Source: Eurosta solidaginis
Taxonomy: Eukaryota; Arthropoda; Insecta; Diptera; Tephritidae
Direction of reading: 5' to 3'
DNA length: 64,000 nt
NCBI RefSeq assembly: GCF_040869045.1
Contig: NC_090322.1
Span: 180,543,477 to 180,607,476, forward strand
In this document: in pieces, positions 50,838-61,074 of the stretch
Layout: every line of letters starts with the position of its first letter
Numbering within the stretch: position 1 is the stretch's first letter
Position numbers and translations under genes: made by a program
Notes under the pieces: generated by a model
Told to the model about the DNA's origin: nothing
Database searches by the model: none
What the model saw: the letters and a program-made list of their open reading frames with translations, nothing else

Positions 50838-53727
50838 TAACCCCGTTGGGGTCATATCGAGACCCTTTCGGGATAATTTTTGAATGGTTTTCGGGATGCG
50901 TCCGGGATCCCGCCGGGGTCATTTCGGGACTTTTTCGGTACTATTTCGGGATAATTTTGGTACCCTTCCGGGATCATTTCTGTATAGTTTTCGGGATCCG
51001 TCCGGGATCCCGTCGGGGTTATTTTGGGATATTTTCGGGACCATTCCGGAATCATTTCGGGACTTTTTCGCGAACATTTAGGAACCTTTCCGGCAACGTT
51101 TCTGGATGGGTTTCGGGATCCGTTCGGCATCCAGTCGGGGCATTTTCGGGATCATTTGCGTACCTTTGAGAGATAAATTTTTGATGGTTTCCGGGATCAT
51201 TACGGGACTTTTTCGGGGTCATTTTGAGTCCCTTCCGCCATTATTTCTGGATGGTTTTCGGGATCCCGTCGGGGTCATTTCGCGACTTTTTCGGGATCAT
51301 TTGGGGTCCCTTCCGGTATCATTTCTGGATGGTTTTCGGGATCCGTTCGGGATCATTTCGGGACTATTAGGGGATCATTTGAAGACCTTTCCGGCATCAT
51401 TTCTGCATAGCTTCCGGGATTCGTCGGGGATCATTTCGGGACTATTAGGAGATCATTTGAAGATCTTTCCGGCATCATTTCTGCATAGTTTCCGGGATCC
51501 GTCGGGGATCTCGACGGGGTCATTTCGGGATCATTTCTGCATAGCTTCCGGGGTTCATCCGAGATACCGTCGGGGTCATTTCGGGACTTTTTCTCGACTA
51601 ATACGGGATCATTTGGGGACCCTTTCGGTATCATTTCTGGATGGATTTCGGTATCCGTCCGGGATCCCGTCAGGGTAATTTCGGGACAATTAGGGGATCA
51701 TTTGAAGACCTTTCCGGCATCATTTCTGCATAGTTTCCGGGATCCGTTGGGGATCTCGACGGGGTCATTTCGGGACTATTTCGGGAACATTTCTGCATAC
51801 TTTCCGGGGTTCGTCCGAGATACCGTCGGGGTCATTTCGTGACTTTTTGTCGACTAATACGGGATCATTTAGGGTCCCTTCCAGCATCATTTCTGGATGG
51901 ATTTCGGTATCCGTCGTGGATCCCGTTTTGGTCATTTCGGGACTGTTTCTCTACTAATACGGGATTATTTGGGGACCCTTTCGGCATCGTTACTGGATGG
52001 TTTTCGGGATCCGTCCGGGATCCGCGCGGGATCATTTCGGGACTCTTAGGGGATCATTCGAGGACCTCTCCGGCATCATTTCTGCATAGTTTCCTAGATC
52101 CGTCGGGGCTCTCGACGAAATAATTTCGGGACTATTTCCGGATCATTTGGGACTTTTTCGAGATCATTTGGGGTCCCTTCCGGCATCATTTCTGGATGGT
52201 TTTCGGGATCCGTCCGCGATCCCGTCGGGGTCATTTCGGGACTTTTTCGGGACTATTTCGGGATCATTTGGGGTATTTTCCGGCATCATTTCTAGATGGT
52301 TTTCTGGATGCAACCGGAATCCCGTCGGGTTCATTTCGGGAATTTTTCTCGACTAATACGGGATCATTTGAGGACCCTTTCGGCATCATTTCTGGATGGT
52401 TTTCGGGATCCGTCCGGGATCCCATCAGGGGCATTTCGGGACTATTAGGGGATCATTTGTGGACCTTTCCGACATCATTTCTGTATGGTTTTAGGGATCC
52501 GTCCGGCATCCCGTCGGGATCATTTCGAGACTTTTTTGGGATCATTTGAGGTCCCTTCCGACCTCATTTCTGGGTGGTTTTCGCGATCCGTTCAGGATTC
52601 CGTCGGGGTCATTTCGGGACTTTTTCGGAACTATTTTCCAGCATCATTTCTGCAAATTTTTCGGGATCGGTCCGGGATCCCGTAGGGGTAATTTCGGGAC
52701 TATTTCGGTATAATTTGGGATATCTTATTTCTAGAAGATTTTCGGGATCCCGTCGGGGTCATTTCGAGACTTTTTCTCAACTGATACGGGATTATTTGGC
52801 GACCTTTCCGGAATCATTTCTGGATAGTTTTCGGGAGTCGTCCGGGATCCCCTAATTGTAATTTCAGGACTTTTTCGGCATCATTTGGGATACCTTCCGG
52901 CATCATTTCTGGATGGATTTCAGGATCTGTCCGGGATCCCGTCAATGGTCATTTAAGGATCCGTTCGAGGTCCCGTCAGGGTCATTTCGGGACTCCTTCG
53001 GGACTATTTCGGGATTATTTGGCGAACCTTTAGGGGTAATTTCATGACTTTTTCTGTGTTATTTCGGGATCATTTGGGGAACCTTCCGGCATCATTTCTT
53101 GATGGTTTGTCGGATCCATCAGGGTCATTTCGGGACCATTTTGGGATCATTTGGGGACCCTTCCGAGATCATTTCTGGATCCGTCCGGGATACCGTAGGA
53201 GTTATTTCGGCATTTTGTTGTTACTTTTTCGGGATAGCTTTGGGACACTTCCGCGATCATTTCTCGATCCGTGCGGGATCCCATCGGGATCATATCCGGA
53301 CTATTTCGGGATCATTTTGGGACCCTTCCGGAATCATTTCTGTATGGTTTTCGCGATCTGTCGTGGATCCCCTCGAGGTCATTTCGGAACTTTTTCTGGA
53401 TTATGTTGGGATAATTTAGGGACCATACCTGGATATTTTCTGGATGGTTTTTGAGATGCCTCCAGGAGCCCGTCAGGGTCATTTCGGAACTTTTTCTGGA
53501 CTGTTTCGGGATCATTTTGATACATTTCAGGGATCATTTCTGTGTTGTTCTCTGGATAAGTCTAGAATCGTGTCGTTGTCATGTCTGGTTTTTAGGACTA
53601 TTCCCGGAACTTTTGGAGACCCTTCCGGGGCATTTCTGGATAGTTTTCGGAATCCGTACGCGATAGCATCGGGGTCATTTTGTGGCTTTTTCTGGATAAT
53701 TGCGGGATCATTTGGGGATCCTACCAG
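50838..53727 (+). repeat. 89-bp minisatellite array of copy P7
   Basis: About 2.9 kb of diverged 89-bp units. Several units are truncated or fused, and spacing is less regular than in the inner copies. Confidence 0.92.
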
Positions 53728-53884
53728 GTTATCAGCTCATTTACTTCTTTTTTTACTCAGTTACAAAAATAAAATGCATTAGACAGAAAAAAATGTTTAA
53801 ACAGATAACTTGATAAACAGGCTAACGTGAATAGCCCATATATTTAATTTTTTCCTTGCGGACGGGGCCGCGGGTAAAGGCTAG

Positions 53885-54290
53885 TATTCTAATATATCAT
53901 AGAAGATATCCTGAAAAATCACTTTGATTGGAGCTATATGTAGTTATATCCCATACAACCGATCGTTCAGATAGAAAGATTTTTGGCAATTTCTCCCTTA
54001 ATTTCCAATATAAAAACGTTAAACTTGGTGATATTTATTCTAATATATCATAGGAGATTTCATGAAAAATCATTTCGATCGGAGCTATATATAATATTTA
54101 TCCCATACAACCGATCGTTCAGATAGAAAGATTTTTGGCCATTTCTCCCTTAGTTTCCAATATAAAAACGTGAAACTTGGTGATATATATTCTAATATAT
54201 CACAGAAGATTTCCTGTAAAAATCATTTCGATCGGAGCTATATATAATATATATCCAATACAACCGATCGTTAAGATAAGGGGGTTTTTT
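53885..54290 (+). repeat. 152-bp tandem repeat, about 2.7 copies, at array edge
   Basis: Unit starts are at 53885, 54036 and 54188 (TATTCTAATATATCA), spaced 151 and 152 bp. Units share CCCATACAACCGATCGTTCA and CCAATATAAAAACG. The repeat follows the CTAG end of P7 without a gap. Part of one unit (54097-54186) is also present at the inversion centre, 17983-18072. Confidence 0.92.
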
Positions 54291-55852
54291 GCCATTTTTT
54301 TATATTTATCTTAAAATCGTTTAGGTATGTACATCTGTTCACTATATATTTCTTATTTTATACAGCGCATTATTTGGATATTACAAATGGGATAAGACTG
54401 TTGTTCAGCCCCATTCATGAAAGGTATGAAGTCTTCGGCACAGCCGAAGACAGTCCCGTCCTTACTTGTTTTACGGAAGTAGGGGTGAGATGATTAAGAA
54501 GTTTCAATATTCGAGCACTTAAAGGTGGTATATTCTTTACAGGCTAATAACTATTAATTCAGCAACACTTCCAAAACCTTTCAAAAGTGTTTTTTGAGAA
54601 AATAACAACAAACTATGGAGAAGACTTTGGAAAGGACAGCTTGAATCTTGGTCCACAATATTGCTGTTCCGCCTAGTTCAGCGTCATATGACACAACATA
54701 CTTTTTCGAAATATGAGAGCGAGGTCTATATGTAAAAAAACGGCGAAATAAATAAAACGCTTTCAAAATCACCGCCATTATAAGCAGTCAATAACAAAAT
54801 TTACTTAGCAATTGCCCACTTGATTCAATTAAATTACATATGTCCAAGTTCGTTTCTTAAGTCTTTTGTATAATAGGTGAATAAGCAACTCGTACATTAC
54901 AAATGCAACTATCATACATTAATTCAAATGAAGGTTCTCACGTTGAAAGCAGTAAATTTTTGTTTTTATTGTTACAGCAGATTCCTTTGTAGACGCCCAT
55001 ATGGCCACATAGTAATACATAAATACATACATACATATCTGTGTATCTAAATATGCATAATTGCAACCGCGAGCACCTGTGTTGTTTATAAACTGGTTGT
55101 TGTCAATAAGATTTTAAAATGATTTTATAAAAAATTACATAAACACCATTGACGTGCAGCACACAAGTGGTCACCGGCTATTATTAAAAAAAAAGTTAAA
55201 AATAAATAAAGAAGTAAACAATTCAAAAAATTTTGCGTTGAATAATTCCGAAAATTTCGACGGCTACATTAAAGCACAAAAGAAAAAAAACTTGCGCACA
55301 ATGAAAGGAAAATTCATGATATCAATAAAGAAGCGCAGAAAAGGGCAAATGGCAGGCGTTTACTTATGCTGATTGGTAGGCTGATAAGTTCGACGATTAT
55401 TCGAATGTTTGAACGCAAGCGAACCGGTTTAGATACATTGCGGCAGCATTGTAAACAAGTGAAAGTGACGTGTAACAATTTAATTTTATGCGCCTCTGGG
55501 TAAAGGTAGAGATCTATCTATTATATGGTCGCACTTATATACGCATCTGTCTTGCTATGTACGCATTTGGAAATATTTTTATAATCGACAAAAGATTCCA
55601 AATATTTAGATATTTGTTAAACTGCGGCATCAAGTGTTATTTAATTCTATGTTGAATTGCGGTTGATTATCAACTGGTTGAAAGGCTGTGAACATCCTTC
55701 GCCATTAAGGCAGGTGTTGGAGAGAAAAGTTCTTTGAAAGACTCACAGCCCTCTACTCGTTGACTAGTGCTGGGAAATCGAATGAATTCAACTATCGATA
55801 GTTAGTTAGTTAATAATGATTTTAACCATCGAATGCATTTTTTCATTCATTC
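54291..55852. other. AT-rich stretch with no recognised gene
   Basis: Only minor signals are visible. There is a perfect 9-bp hairpin (GTCTTCGGC ACA GCCGAAGAC, 54431-54451), an ATACATAC-type simple repeat near 55010-55040, and a TTTTTATTGTTACAG acceptor-like motif near 54961-54977. A palindromic TATCGATA (55793-55800) equals the Drosophila DRE core but occurs once only. Short reading frames here have no recognisable domain. Confidence 0.6.
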
Positions 55853-56228
55853 TATAACGAATTTTGGAGGATTCCGATTCTTTTGCACCTTCTGCTAACG
55901 TTCGAATCGCTGAACTGTCGAATAAATAACTCCAATATTCAGTATTGCAAAATGGTCTTTATTTAGACTACTTTGGGAGTAGTACATCACAATAACAATT
56001 ATACTTCACTAATAGCATGTTTAAATCAAACTGATTATTGATTCCTCAGCTTGCGCTACTTTTATACTCTCGTTTACCTCGTTGGCACATTTCTCCTAAA
56101 GTCTATTCGTTTCACGAACATGCGTTCTAGAACAGTTGTATCTCATGCTTGGTTATTTAGCCATATACATGTATATCTGTAGTTTATGCTATGATTCTAG
56201 CCATATGCGTGTGAATGTGTGAGTAACA
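55853..56228 (-). mobile_element. Solo LTR of a gypsy-type retrotransposon
   Basis: Read on the minus strand it starts TGTTAC and ends GTTATA (probably once GTTACA). It contains a TATAAAAG box (56059-56066), an initiator-like ATCAGTTTG about 33 bases downstream, and AATAAA (55958-55963), in the U3-R-U5 order of an LTR promoter. The stretch TTGGAGTTATTTATTCGACA resembles, from memory, the U5 of Drosophila gypsy-group LTRs. No second LTR, primer-binding site or target duplication is seen. The 5' boundary is inferred. Confidence 0.5.
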
Positions 56229-56585
56229 AAATATATGCTGGCAGAAGATTAGTGAAAATGAATTTGTATCTGTATTGTTCAACAACATAAATAGTCCTTC
56301 TCAAACATCCACTATTGGAAATGTCTTCGACAGGTACTGTTAGGAAACTGCTCGCTGTACTTACTGCAGTAGTTGACGAAAGATAAGTAGAACTACGTTC
56401 CTCTTCAGAAATTACATGCACTATTTCTCCTAAAGTTACATTCCTTTGTTCTGAGGAAGATGGTCATTTAAATTTGATGTGTCTCCAGAAAATTTATTTT
56501 TTTTTTTGCATATATGGCATTTAACTTCATTTCCATTTTTGGTGAAAACCTCCCAAACGGCAGATCTGTTCAATCCAGACCGCAT
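56229..56585 (-). pseudogene. BED-type zinc-finger fragment, probably from a hAT transposase
   Basis: From an ATG at 56585 the minus strand encodes an N-terminal RSAVWEVFTKNGNEVKCHIC stretch followed by a DTSNLNDHL motif. This is the aromatic residue, Cys-X2-Cys, SNL..HL pattern of BED fingers. The final histidine expected three to five residues after DHL is missing, and the frame closes at NKGM. A one-base shift reopens it as a Ser/Thr-rich stretch through about 56230, where the LTR begins. No catalytic part is attached. It is most likely the broken N-terminal end of a hAT element. A BED-containing host gene is possible but less likely. Confidence 0.45.
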
Positions 56586-57157
56586 TATAAATATCTCTAC
56601 ACAATTTAAATAGTTATAAGCACTTCCTCGGATATAAATTTGAAATAATTATCACGCTTAAAACGTTTGTCGATTAGGTTGAAGTATGCTAAGCGTTAGA
56701 ATTGATTTTAATACCTTGTAACGTAGCAAATGCTACGCCACAATATCTATTTCCCATTTAGCGCCCACCCCTAACATCATATCTCCCATTTACTGCCCAC
56801 CCCTAGTATTGTATGTACCGACACACATATACATACTTACTGGCCCAACAACCATCGCGCAAGCACTAGGCAAGCCAGCGATGGTGAACGCACAATGCTT
56901 GGGAAATTTCGTTCGTGGTGCGCTGTGCGCGACAATGCGAGCATAATTCTCAATGTGTTCATAGTTACATATGAATATAATGATTGGCCGGAATACACCA
57001 GGCACACTTCGCCGTAGGTAAGTGAAGTACGTGTCGGCCGCCATCGGCGGTCGACAAGGGGTGCCCTTTGGGTTAGGAAGGTGCGTTACAAGGTCGGTTC
57101 CACCGATGGTACGCCCCCCTGCTTATCGGGCGCTCTGCCGGTTTACCCACATTTCCG
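56586..57157. other. Leader of the gag element, possible 5' LTR
   Basis: A candidate LTR start, TGTAACGTAGCAAATGCTAC, lies near 56717 and includes a CGTAGC/GCTACG hairpin (56722-56737). An imperfect direct repeat containing CCCATTTA and GCCCACCCCTA occupies 56744-56813. No clear 3' LTR boundary, primer-binding site or matching downstream LTR was found. Confidence 0.3.
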
Positions 57158-58651
57158 GTGAGTAAGACGGGATTTACACCCCCTATTACACACTGGAAAG
57201 GTAATGCACGAGCAGGCTTCTCGGGTAGGAAGGAAACCCGCCCCAACGCCAGTAGCGGGGCGGATTTCCCCACTACCCTGGCAGACTGCCCGAGCCAATA
57301 TAAATACATTCCAGGGACTCCCTTTGGGTCGACGGGGGGTAAAGTTAAAAGGTCGGTTCTGCCGATGGTACTTAGTAAGCCAACAGAAAATCTTTTGAGA
57401 GAGGTAGAGATGGAGATCGCCGCCGAAGAGGCCCGGCCAGTCACATCTACGCAAAACACCATGCCGGCCGTCACAATTAAAGCAATATCCCCCCAGCGCG
57501 AGCAGAGCGGCATAAGTAACACGGAGGTCATGAATACAGTCCGCCGCTGGGATGTACATTACGCTGGAGGTGAAACATTATACGACTTCCTGGAAAGGAT
57601 TGAGGAACTGGCAGAATGCTATCTGATTAAGCCAGATCAACTCCTCCCAACCCTTCCAGAGATACTGCGTGGCAAAGCCCTTCAATGGTTCCGCCTGCGA
57701 AAACAACAACTACACACGTGGGCTGACTTCCGCTCCGAAGTCGGAAAATTCTTTTTGCCGAAGCGACACATTAGCCAGCTAGAGTACGCTATCCGCCAAA
57801 GAAAACAGACGAGCAGAGAAAAGGCCAAGGACTATATCCTCGCCCTCCACCCGACTTTGTGCAAAGAAGATCATCTAGAACGCATATACGACGGACTACG
57901 GGTGGAGTATCGACTTTTTGTGAAGCGGGGCGAGTTCCAAACGATAGAGCAGCTTATGGAGCTCACCGACGAGTACGAACTACTGCGGAGCGAAGAAGCC
58001 AAACAGAGCCGACTGTTAGCACATAGCTTAAGCACAGTAATAATCGAGGGGCTGGAGGAGCAGAATGATCAAATAACGCATTCCCTGTCCACACTCACTG
58101 ACCGTTACGATGCAAGAAAGACCTGCTGGCGATGCAAGAAACGCGGCCACCGCCGCTCCCATTGCACCAACAAAAGACGACTTTTTTGTTCTAGATGCGG
58201 CAGAGACGGAACGCTCTCCAGGGATTGTGCATGCTACGGAATGAACCGATATAATCCGATAACACCCGCACGATTATCATGCGTAGCCAAAGGGAAGGGG
58301 AACGACGGACGTTTTTACATACAGGTGTCCATCGAAGGATTGATGTGCCGCGCCCTGATCGACACGGGGGCCACCGTGACATACATCAATGAAGCCGTAA
58401 GAAGGCATCTGGAACGACGAAAGATTCCACCGTTATCCAATCGTCGCAAAAGTGTTTGCCGAATTGAATATCTTGCCCCTGATAGAACAACAGGGAAACT
58501 AAGGGCAGTTGATTTGCGCTCACACCATAACACATCTTTCCGCCACAGCCTAGTAGTTGCATGCGTTCGTAGAACTGCCGTGAGTGGTTTGAAAATTGTC
58601 GAGCTTAATTCTTCAGTATTTCAAAAATGGATGGCCAATTTTGTATTTTGA
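57158..58651 (+). CDS. Ty3/gypsy-type gag-protease polyprotein, no reverse transcriptase
   Basis: A 497-codon open frame. Residues about 130-290 resemble the retrotransposon Gag core (LRGKALQWF at 171-178, then a charged helical region). A canonical CCHC knuckle is at C323-C326-H331-C336. A second knuckle at C344-C347-C357 has Thr352 where His is expected. A retropepsin-type LIDTGA follows with the catalytic Asp at 402. In the family, Gag binds RNA and packages it, and the protease cuts the polyprotein. Homology appears to end near residue 430. The last 65 residues look unrelated, and no RT, RNase H or integrase follows before a MITE at 58739. The first ATG is used, but Met84 or Met86 could be the ancestral start. 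A 3'-truncated element is likeliest, though the clean open frame leaves domestication possible. Confidence 0.75.
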   Translation: MSKTGFTPPITHWKGNARAGFSGRKETRPNASSGADFPTTLADCPSQYKYIPGTPFGSTGGKVKRSVLPMVLSKPTENLLREVEMEIAAEEARPVTSTQNTMPAVTIKAISPQREQSGISNTEVMNTVRRWDVHYAGGETLYDFLERIEELAECYLIKPDQLLPTLPEILRGKALQWFRLRKQQLHTWADFRSEVGKFFLPKRHISQLEYAIRQRKQTSREKAKDYILALHPTLCKEDHLERIYDGLRVEYRLFVKRGEFQTIEQLMELTDEYELLRSEEAKQSRLLAHSLSTVIIEGLEEQNDQITHSLSTLTDRYDARKTCWRCKKRGHRRSHCTNKRRLFCSRCGRDGTLSRDCACYGMNRYNPITPARLSCVAKGKGNDGRFYIQVSIEGLMCRALIDTGATVTYINEAVRRHLERRKIPPLSNRRKSVCRIEYLAPDRTTGKLRAVDLRSHHNTSFRHSLVVACVRRTAVSGLKIVELNSSVFQKWMANFVF

Positions 58652-58738
58652 ATAGCTTTTCTTTCAGAGCTTAATGTAAGAATTCTTTTAAAGAAAGTTG
58701 CATCCCAATTTGTTCAATAGTGTTTGAGATTACCTACA

Positions 58739-59103
58739 TTAGGACGGGTCAAATTGTATGGGGAAAATGGGGGAAAAAACTTCAGGTGCACATCCAGTTT
58801 CTGAATCTATGGGTCATACTGAGTAATATTGTCCATGGGACCATAGGTCTGAAATGAATTTCCAGCCTACCTAATTTTATTAGAAAAATTTATATCCCAA
58901 TCCGAATCCGAATTTGACATTTATTTTCATGTATTTTATTTGTGAGAGCCACTATTCGGATTGGGATATACAATTTTCTAACAAAATTAGGAAGGCTCGA
59001 AATTCATTTCATACCTATGGTCCCATGGGCAATATTACTCAGTATGACCCATAGATTCAGAAACTGGATGTGCCTTCTCAACAATAAATTTGACCCACCC
59101 TAA
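58739..59103. mobile_element. Palindromic hAT-like MITE
   Basis: A 365-bp element whose two halves are inverted copies of each other. Ends are TTAGGACGGGTCAAAT on the left and its near complement, ATTTGACCCACCCTAA, on the right. The target duplication is CCTACA (58733-58738 and 59104-59109), extendable to the 8-bp ACCTACAT if the ends are taken as TAGG. An 8-bp duplication and TAGGG-type ends suit the hAT superfamily. It has no coding capacity. Confidence 0.8.
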
Positions 59104-59109
59104 CCTACA

Positions 59110-59706
59110 TATTTCCAAAATTTTAGATTTTGATTTATAATATGATAGATGTAATTTTGGCTCCCTCAATTCTGGCTTAATGAGTTTAGTTTTTACATAG
59201 CATACTAGTCCGAGACAAACTTTTAAGCGTTTTCTGTTTTGACAAAACAAATTTCAACTAAAGAGTTTCAGTACCTTATACAACTTGCATGGTATCCTTC
59301 ATTTTAAAATGCAACTTGGTTTTATGTATAATGCTGTTTGTTGTTTGTCATTGAAGATGCGCCACCACACCTCAAATTAAAAAAAAAATTGTCAATAAAG
59401 CTCCAATGGCGAACAAAAACAAATGTTGCCACAGCTGCAAAGTTCAAAATATATTAAGAAGATGTGATGATGTGACATCGCATGCAAAATGGTTGCTACT
59501 TCCATAGTACATAAATAATTGCTGTAGCATGCACGATATGCAATACAAGCAGTTGCTAATAAACAGATGACTAGCAATATCTTCCTATGTATGTATGAAG
59601 AGACTTCGCTATTGTTGTTATGTACGTAATAGTAGATATTTGAGATAATAATTAATGTGGTTGTATGACCCCATCGAGTTAAGGAGGCTTAGAATATACT
59701 CGCGGA
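59110..59706. other. AT-rich stretch with no recognised feature
   Basis: Only short, unremarkable reading frames on both strands. No repeat or terminal structure recognised. Confidence 0.6.
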
Positions 59707-60165
59707 ATGGCATGTGTATACGGCTGGGCAAGACTGCGACTTCGAGCAACACCAGTCAGAATTGAGAAGGAAAGAGGTTTCATACAGGGGGACCCCCATC
59801 GTGCGATTTATTTAATTCGATGCTTTAGAAAGTTATACAAGCTGCAAAACTTAACGGCTCTGGAACAATATTTGACAAGAATGTGTAATTACTGGCGTCA
59901 TGAAGCGATCACGTCACTGTTTCGAAATAGTAAATGGTATCATTTATTTGGGAACCAGCATTATTACAAACAACAAATTTAAAACGTTTAAAAAACCCCG
60001 CGCCCAATTAGATAGTCATTATTGCCAACAATTACGAATTTCGTCTTAAGTCTCTCATCATACCTATCAAGATGTATGGCTCGGAATTATTGACGATACC
60101 GAAAGGAGTTCGAACAACGCTCAAGTTATTCGAGCGAAAAGATCTCCGGTAGATGTATGAGGAGA
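59707..60165 (+). pseudogene. Degenerate LINE reverse-transcriptase remnant
   Basis: Two separated pieces of a non-LTR reverse transcriptase. The first frame (59707-59982) contains GFIQGDP (59776-59796), a decayed form of the GxRQGDP motif, and loses similarity soon after. The second piece, about 60042-60165, reads LIIPIKMYGSELLT then LKLFERKDLR before a stop. This matches the typical post-catalytic thumb stretch of RTE/Jockey-like LINEs (L..P...YG.E.W, FERK.LR). The catalytic FADD region between them is gone. The clade cannot be fixed from this. Confidence 0.5.
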
Positions 60166-60844
60166 AATGCAAGCAACGGCGCACAGTGGCAATTTTGCTT
60201 GGTTTAGACGCGAAAAAGTAAAAATTTTTAAGTCACTTTTTTTTTTGAAATTTGAATGGAATTTGTTTTTAAAATGTCCACAGTATATAACGGTAATTAT
60301 CATTTCTTATAATTATTGTTCTTCATTGAATAATCTGCTGTAAAACTGTAAGTTGTTGATGACGCGCTAAGTAGTGCAATTTATAGAAGTGAAATAACGC
60401 GTGGTTTAAAATTAAATAAAACTTTGTGGTGAAACAAAAGCTAAAATATTTTTTGGTTATTTAAAATACACGTAATTATATTATTTTGCAAGTGTTCAAA
60501 AGTCGTTTGGTTGAGTATTTTTTTACGAAATTATGAGTTTTTTAAAGTGTATTATTTTTGTGCTGAAAATATATAAAACCGTGAAAAGCCTGCCAATAGT
60601 TTGAATTTTTCAATTTCTACAATAATGCAATATTATTGCATATAACTCAAATGATTCTTCACCCCGTAGACCCCCCTTTTGATATAATGACGATCACAAA
60701 GAGGGAGTTGCAGAACGTGGCCAAAAGCAAAAGGATAAAGCCGTTTTAGACCACGTGTGTACTGTTTTAGGGAGGGAGTAAATAGAGACGAGGGATTGTA
60801 TGATGAATGCTGCAGTATAGTTCGAATTTTCTTATCAAAATTTG
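60166..60844. other. AT-rich stretch with no recognised feature
   Basis: Non-coding by inspection. No inverted or tandem repeat of note apart from homopolymeric A/T runs. Confidence 0.55.
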
Positions 60845-61074
60845 CACTGAAAGAGATGGTGCTAGCAAAATCAACAAATCGGTTCAGTTATTCTTGACTT
60901 AACGGAAATTCGGTGAAATTGATCGAATTGTTTGACTACTAAAACGGTCAATTACGAATCAGCGATTTGTGCGCAGTTGATTCAACATCTTGTTGCGATG
61001 GATAAAAATTGACAGAAATTTCGGTTGAATTGACCCGTATTTCGGTTGATTTTACCAGTCTTTTTCTTTCAGTG
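60845..61074. mobile_element. Short MITE with CACTGAAAGA termini
   Basis: A 230-bp element with imperfect 30-bp terminal inverted repeats. The left end reads CACTGAAAGA, then a variable middle, then AAAATCAAC. The complement of the right end reads CACTGAAAGA, variable, AAAATCAAC. Inside the right end, CGGTTGAATTGACCC and CGGTTGATTTTACC form a short direct repeat. No convincing target duplication was seen (flanks AAAATTTG and TGTATGAG). Confidence 0.65.

Larger units (their letters stand above)
49633..53884 (+). mobile_element. Helitron-like copy P7, outermost and most diverged
   Basis: 4252 bp, ending CTAG at 53881-53884 directly against the 152-bp tandem repeat. The leader and array carry many more differences than P1-P6. 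The leader is interrupted by a 419-bp retroelement and contains a 28-base C run. The divergence suggests that the array edge escaped homogenisation. Confidence 0.7.

Noticed and set aside
1..53884. CRISPR-like repeat array
   Set aside because: Eukaryotic context, units directly adjacent and diverged, no unique spacers.
1..53884. Centromere or telomere of the chromosome
   Set aside because: Nothing in the sequence (no telomeric repeat, no known centromeric mark) supports either. Satellite content alone is not evidence.
55154..55372. Lys/Asn-rich 72-codon frame
   Set aside because: Low-complexity AT-rich translation without homology, promoter or splice support.
55793..55800. DRE promoter element (TATCGATA)
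   Set aside because: A single 8-bp palindrome in AT-rich DNA, with no gene or transcript start identified nearby.
57073..57559. Minus-strand frames of 138-152 codons opposite gag
   Set aside because: Antisense shadows of the gag-protease frame with no domain of their own.
56717..58651. Complete LTR retrotransposon
   Set aside because: No reverse transcriptase, integrase or second LTR is present, and the proposed 5' LTR has no definable end.
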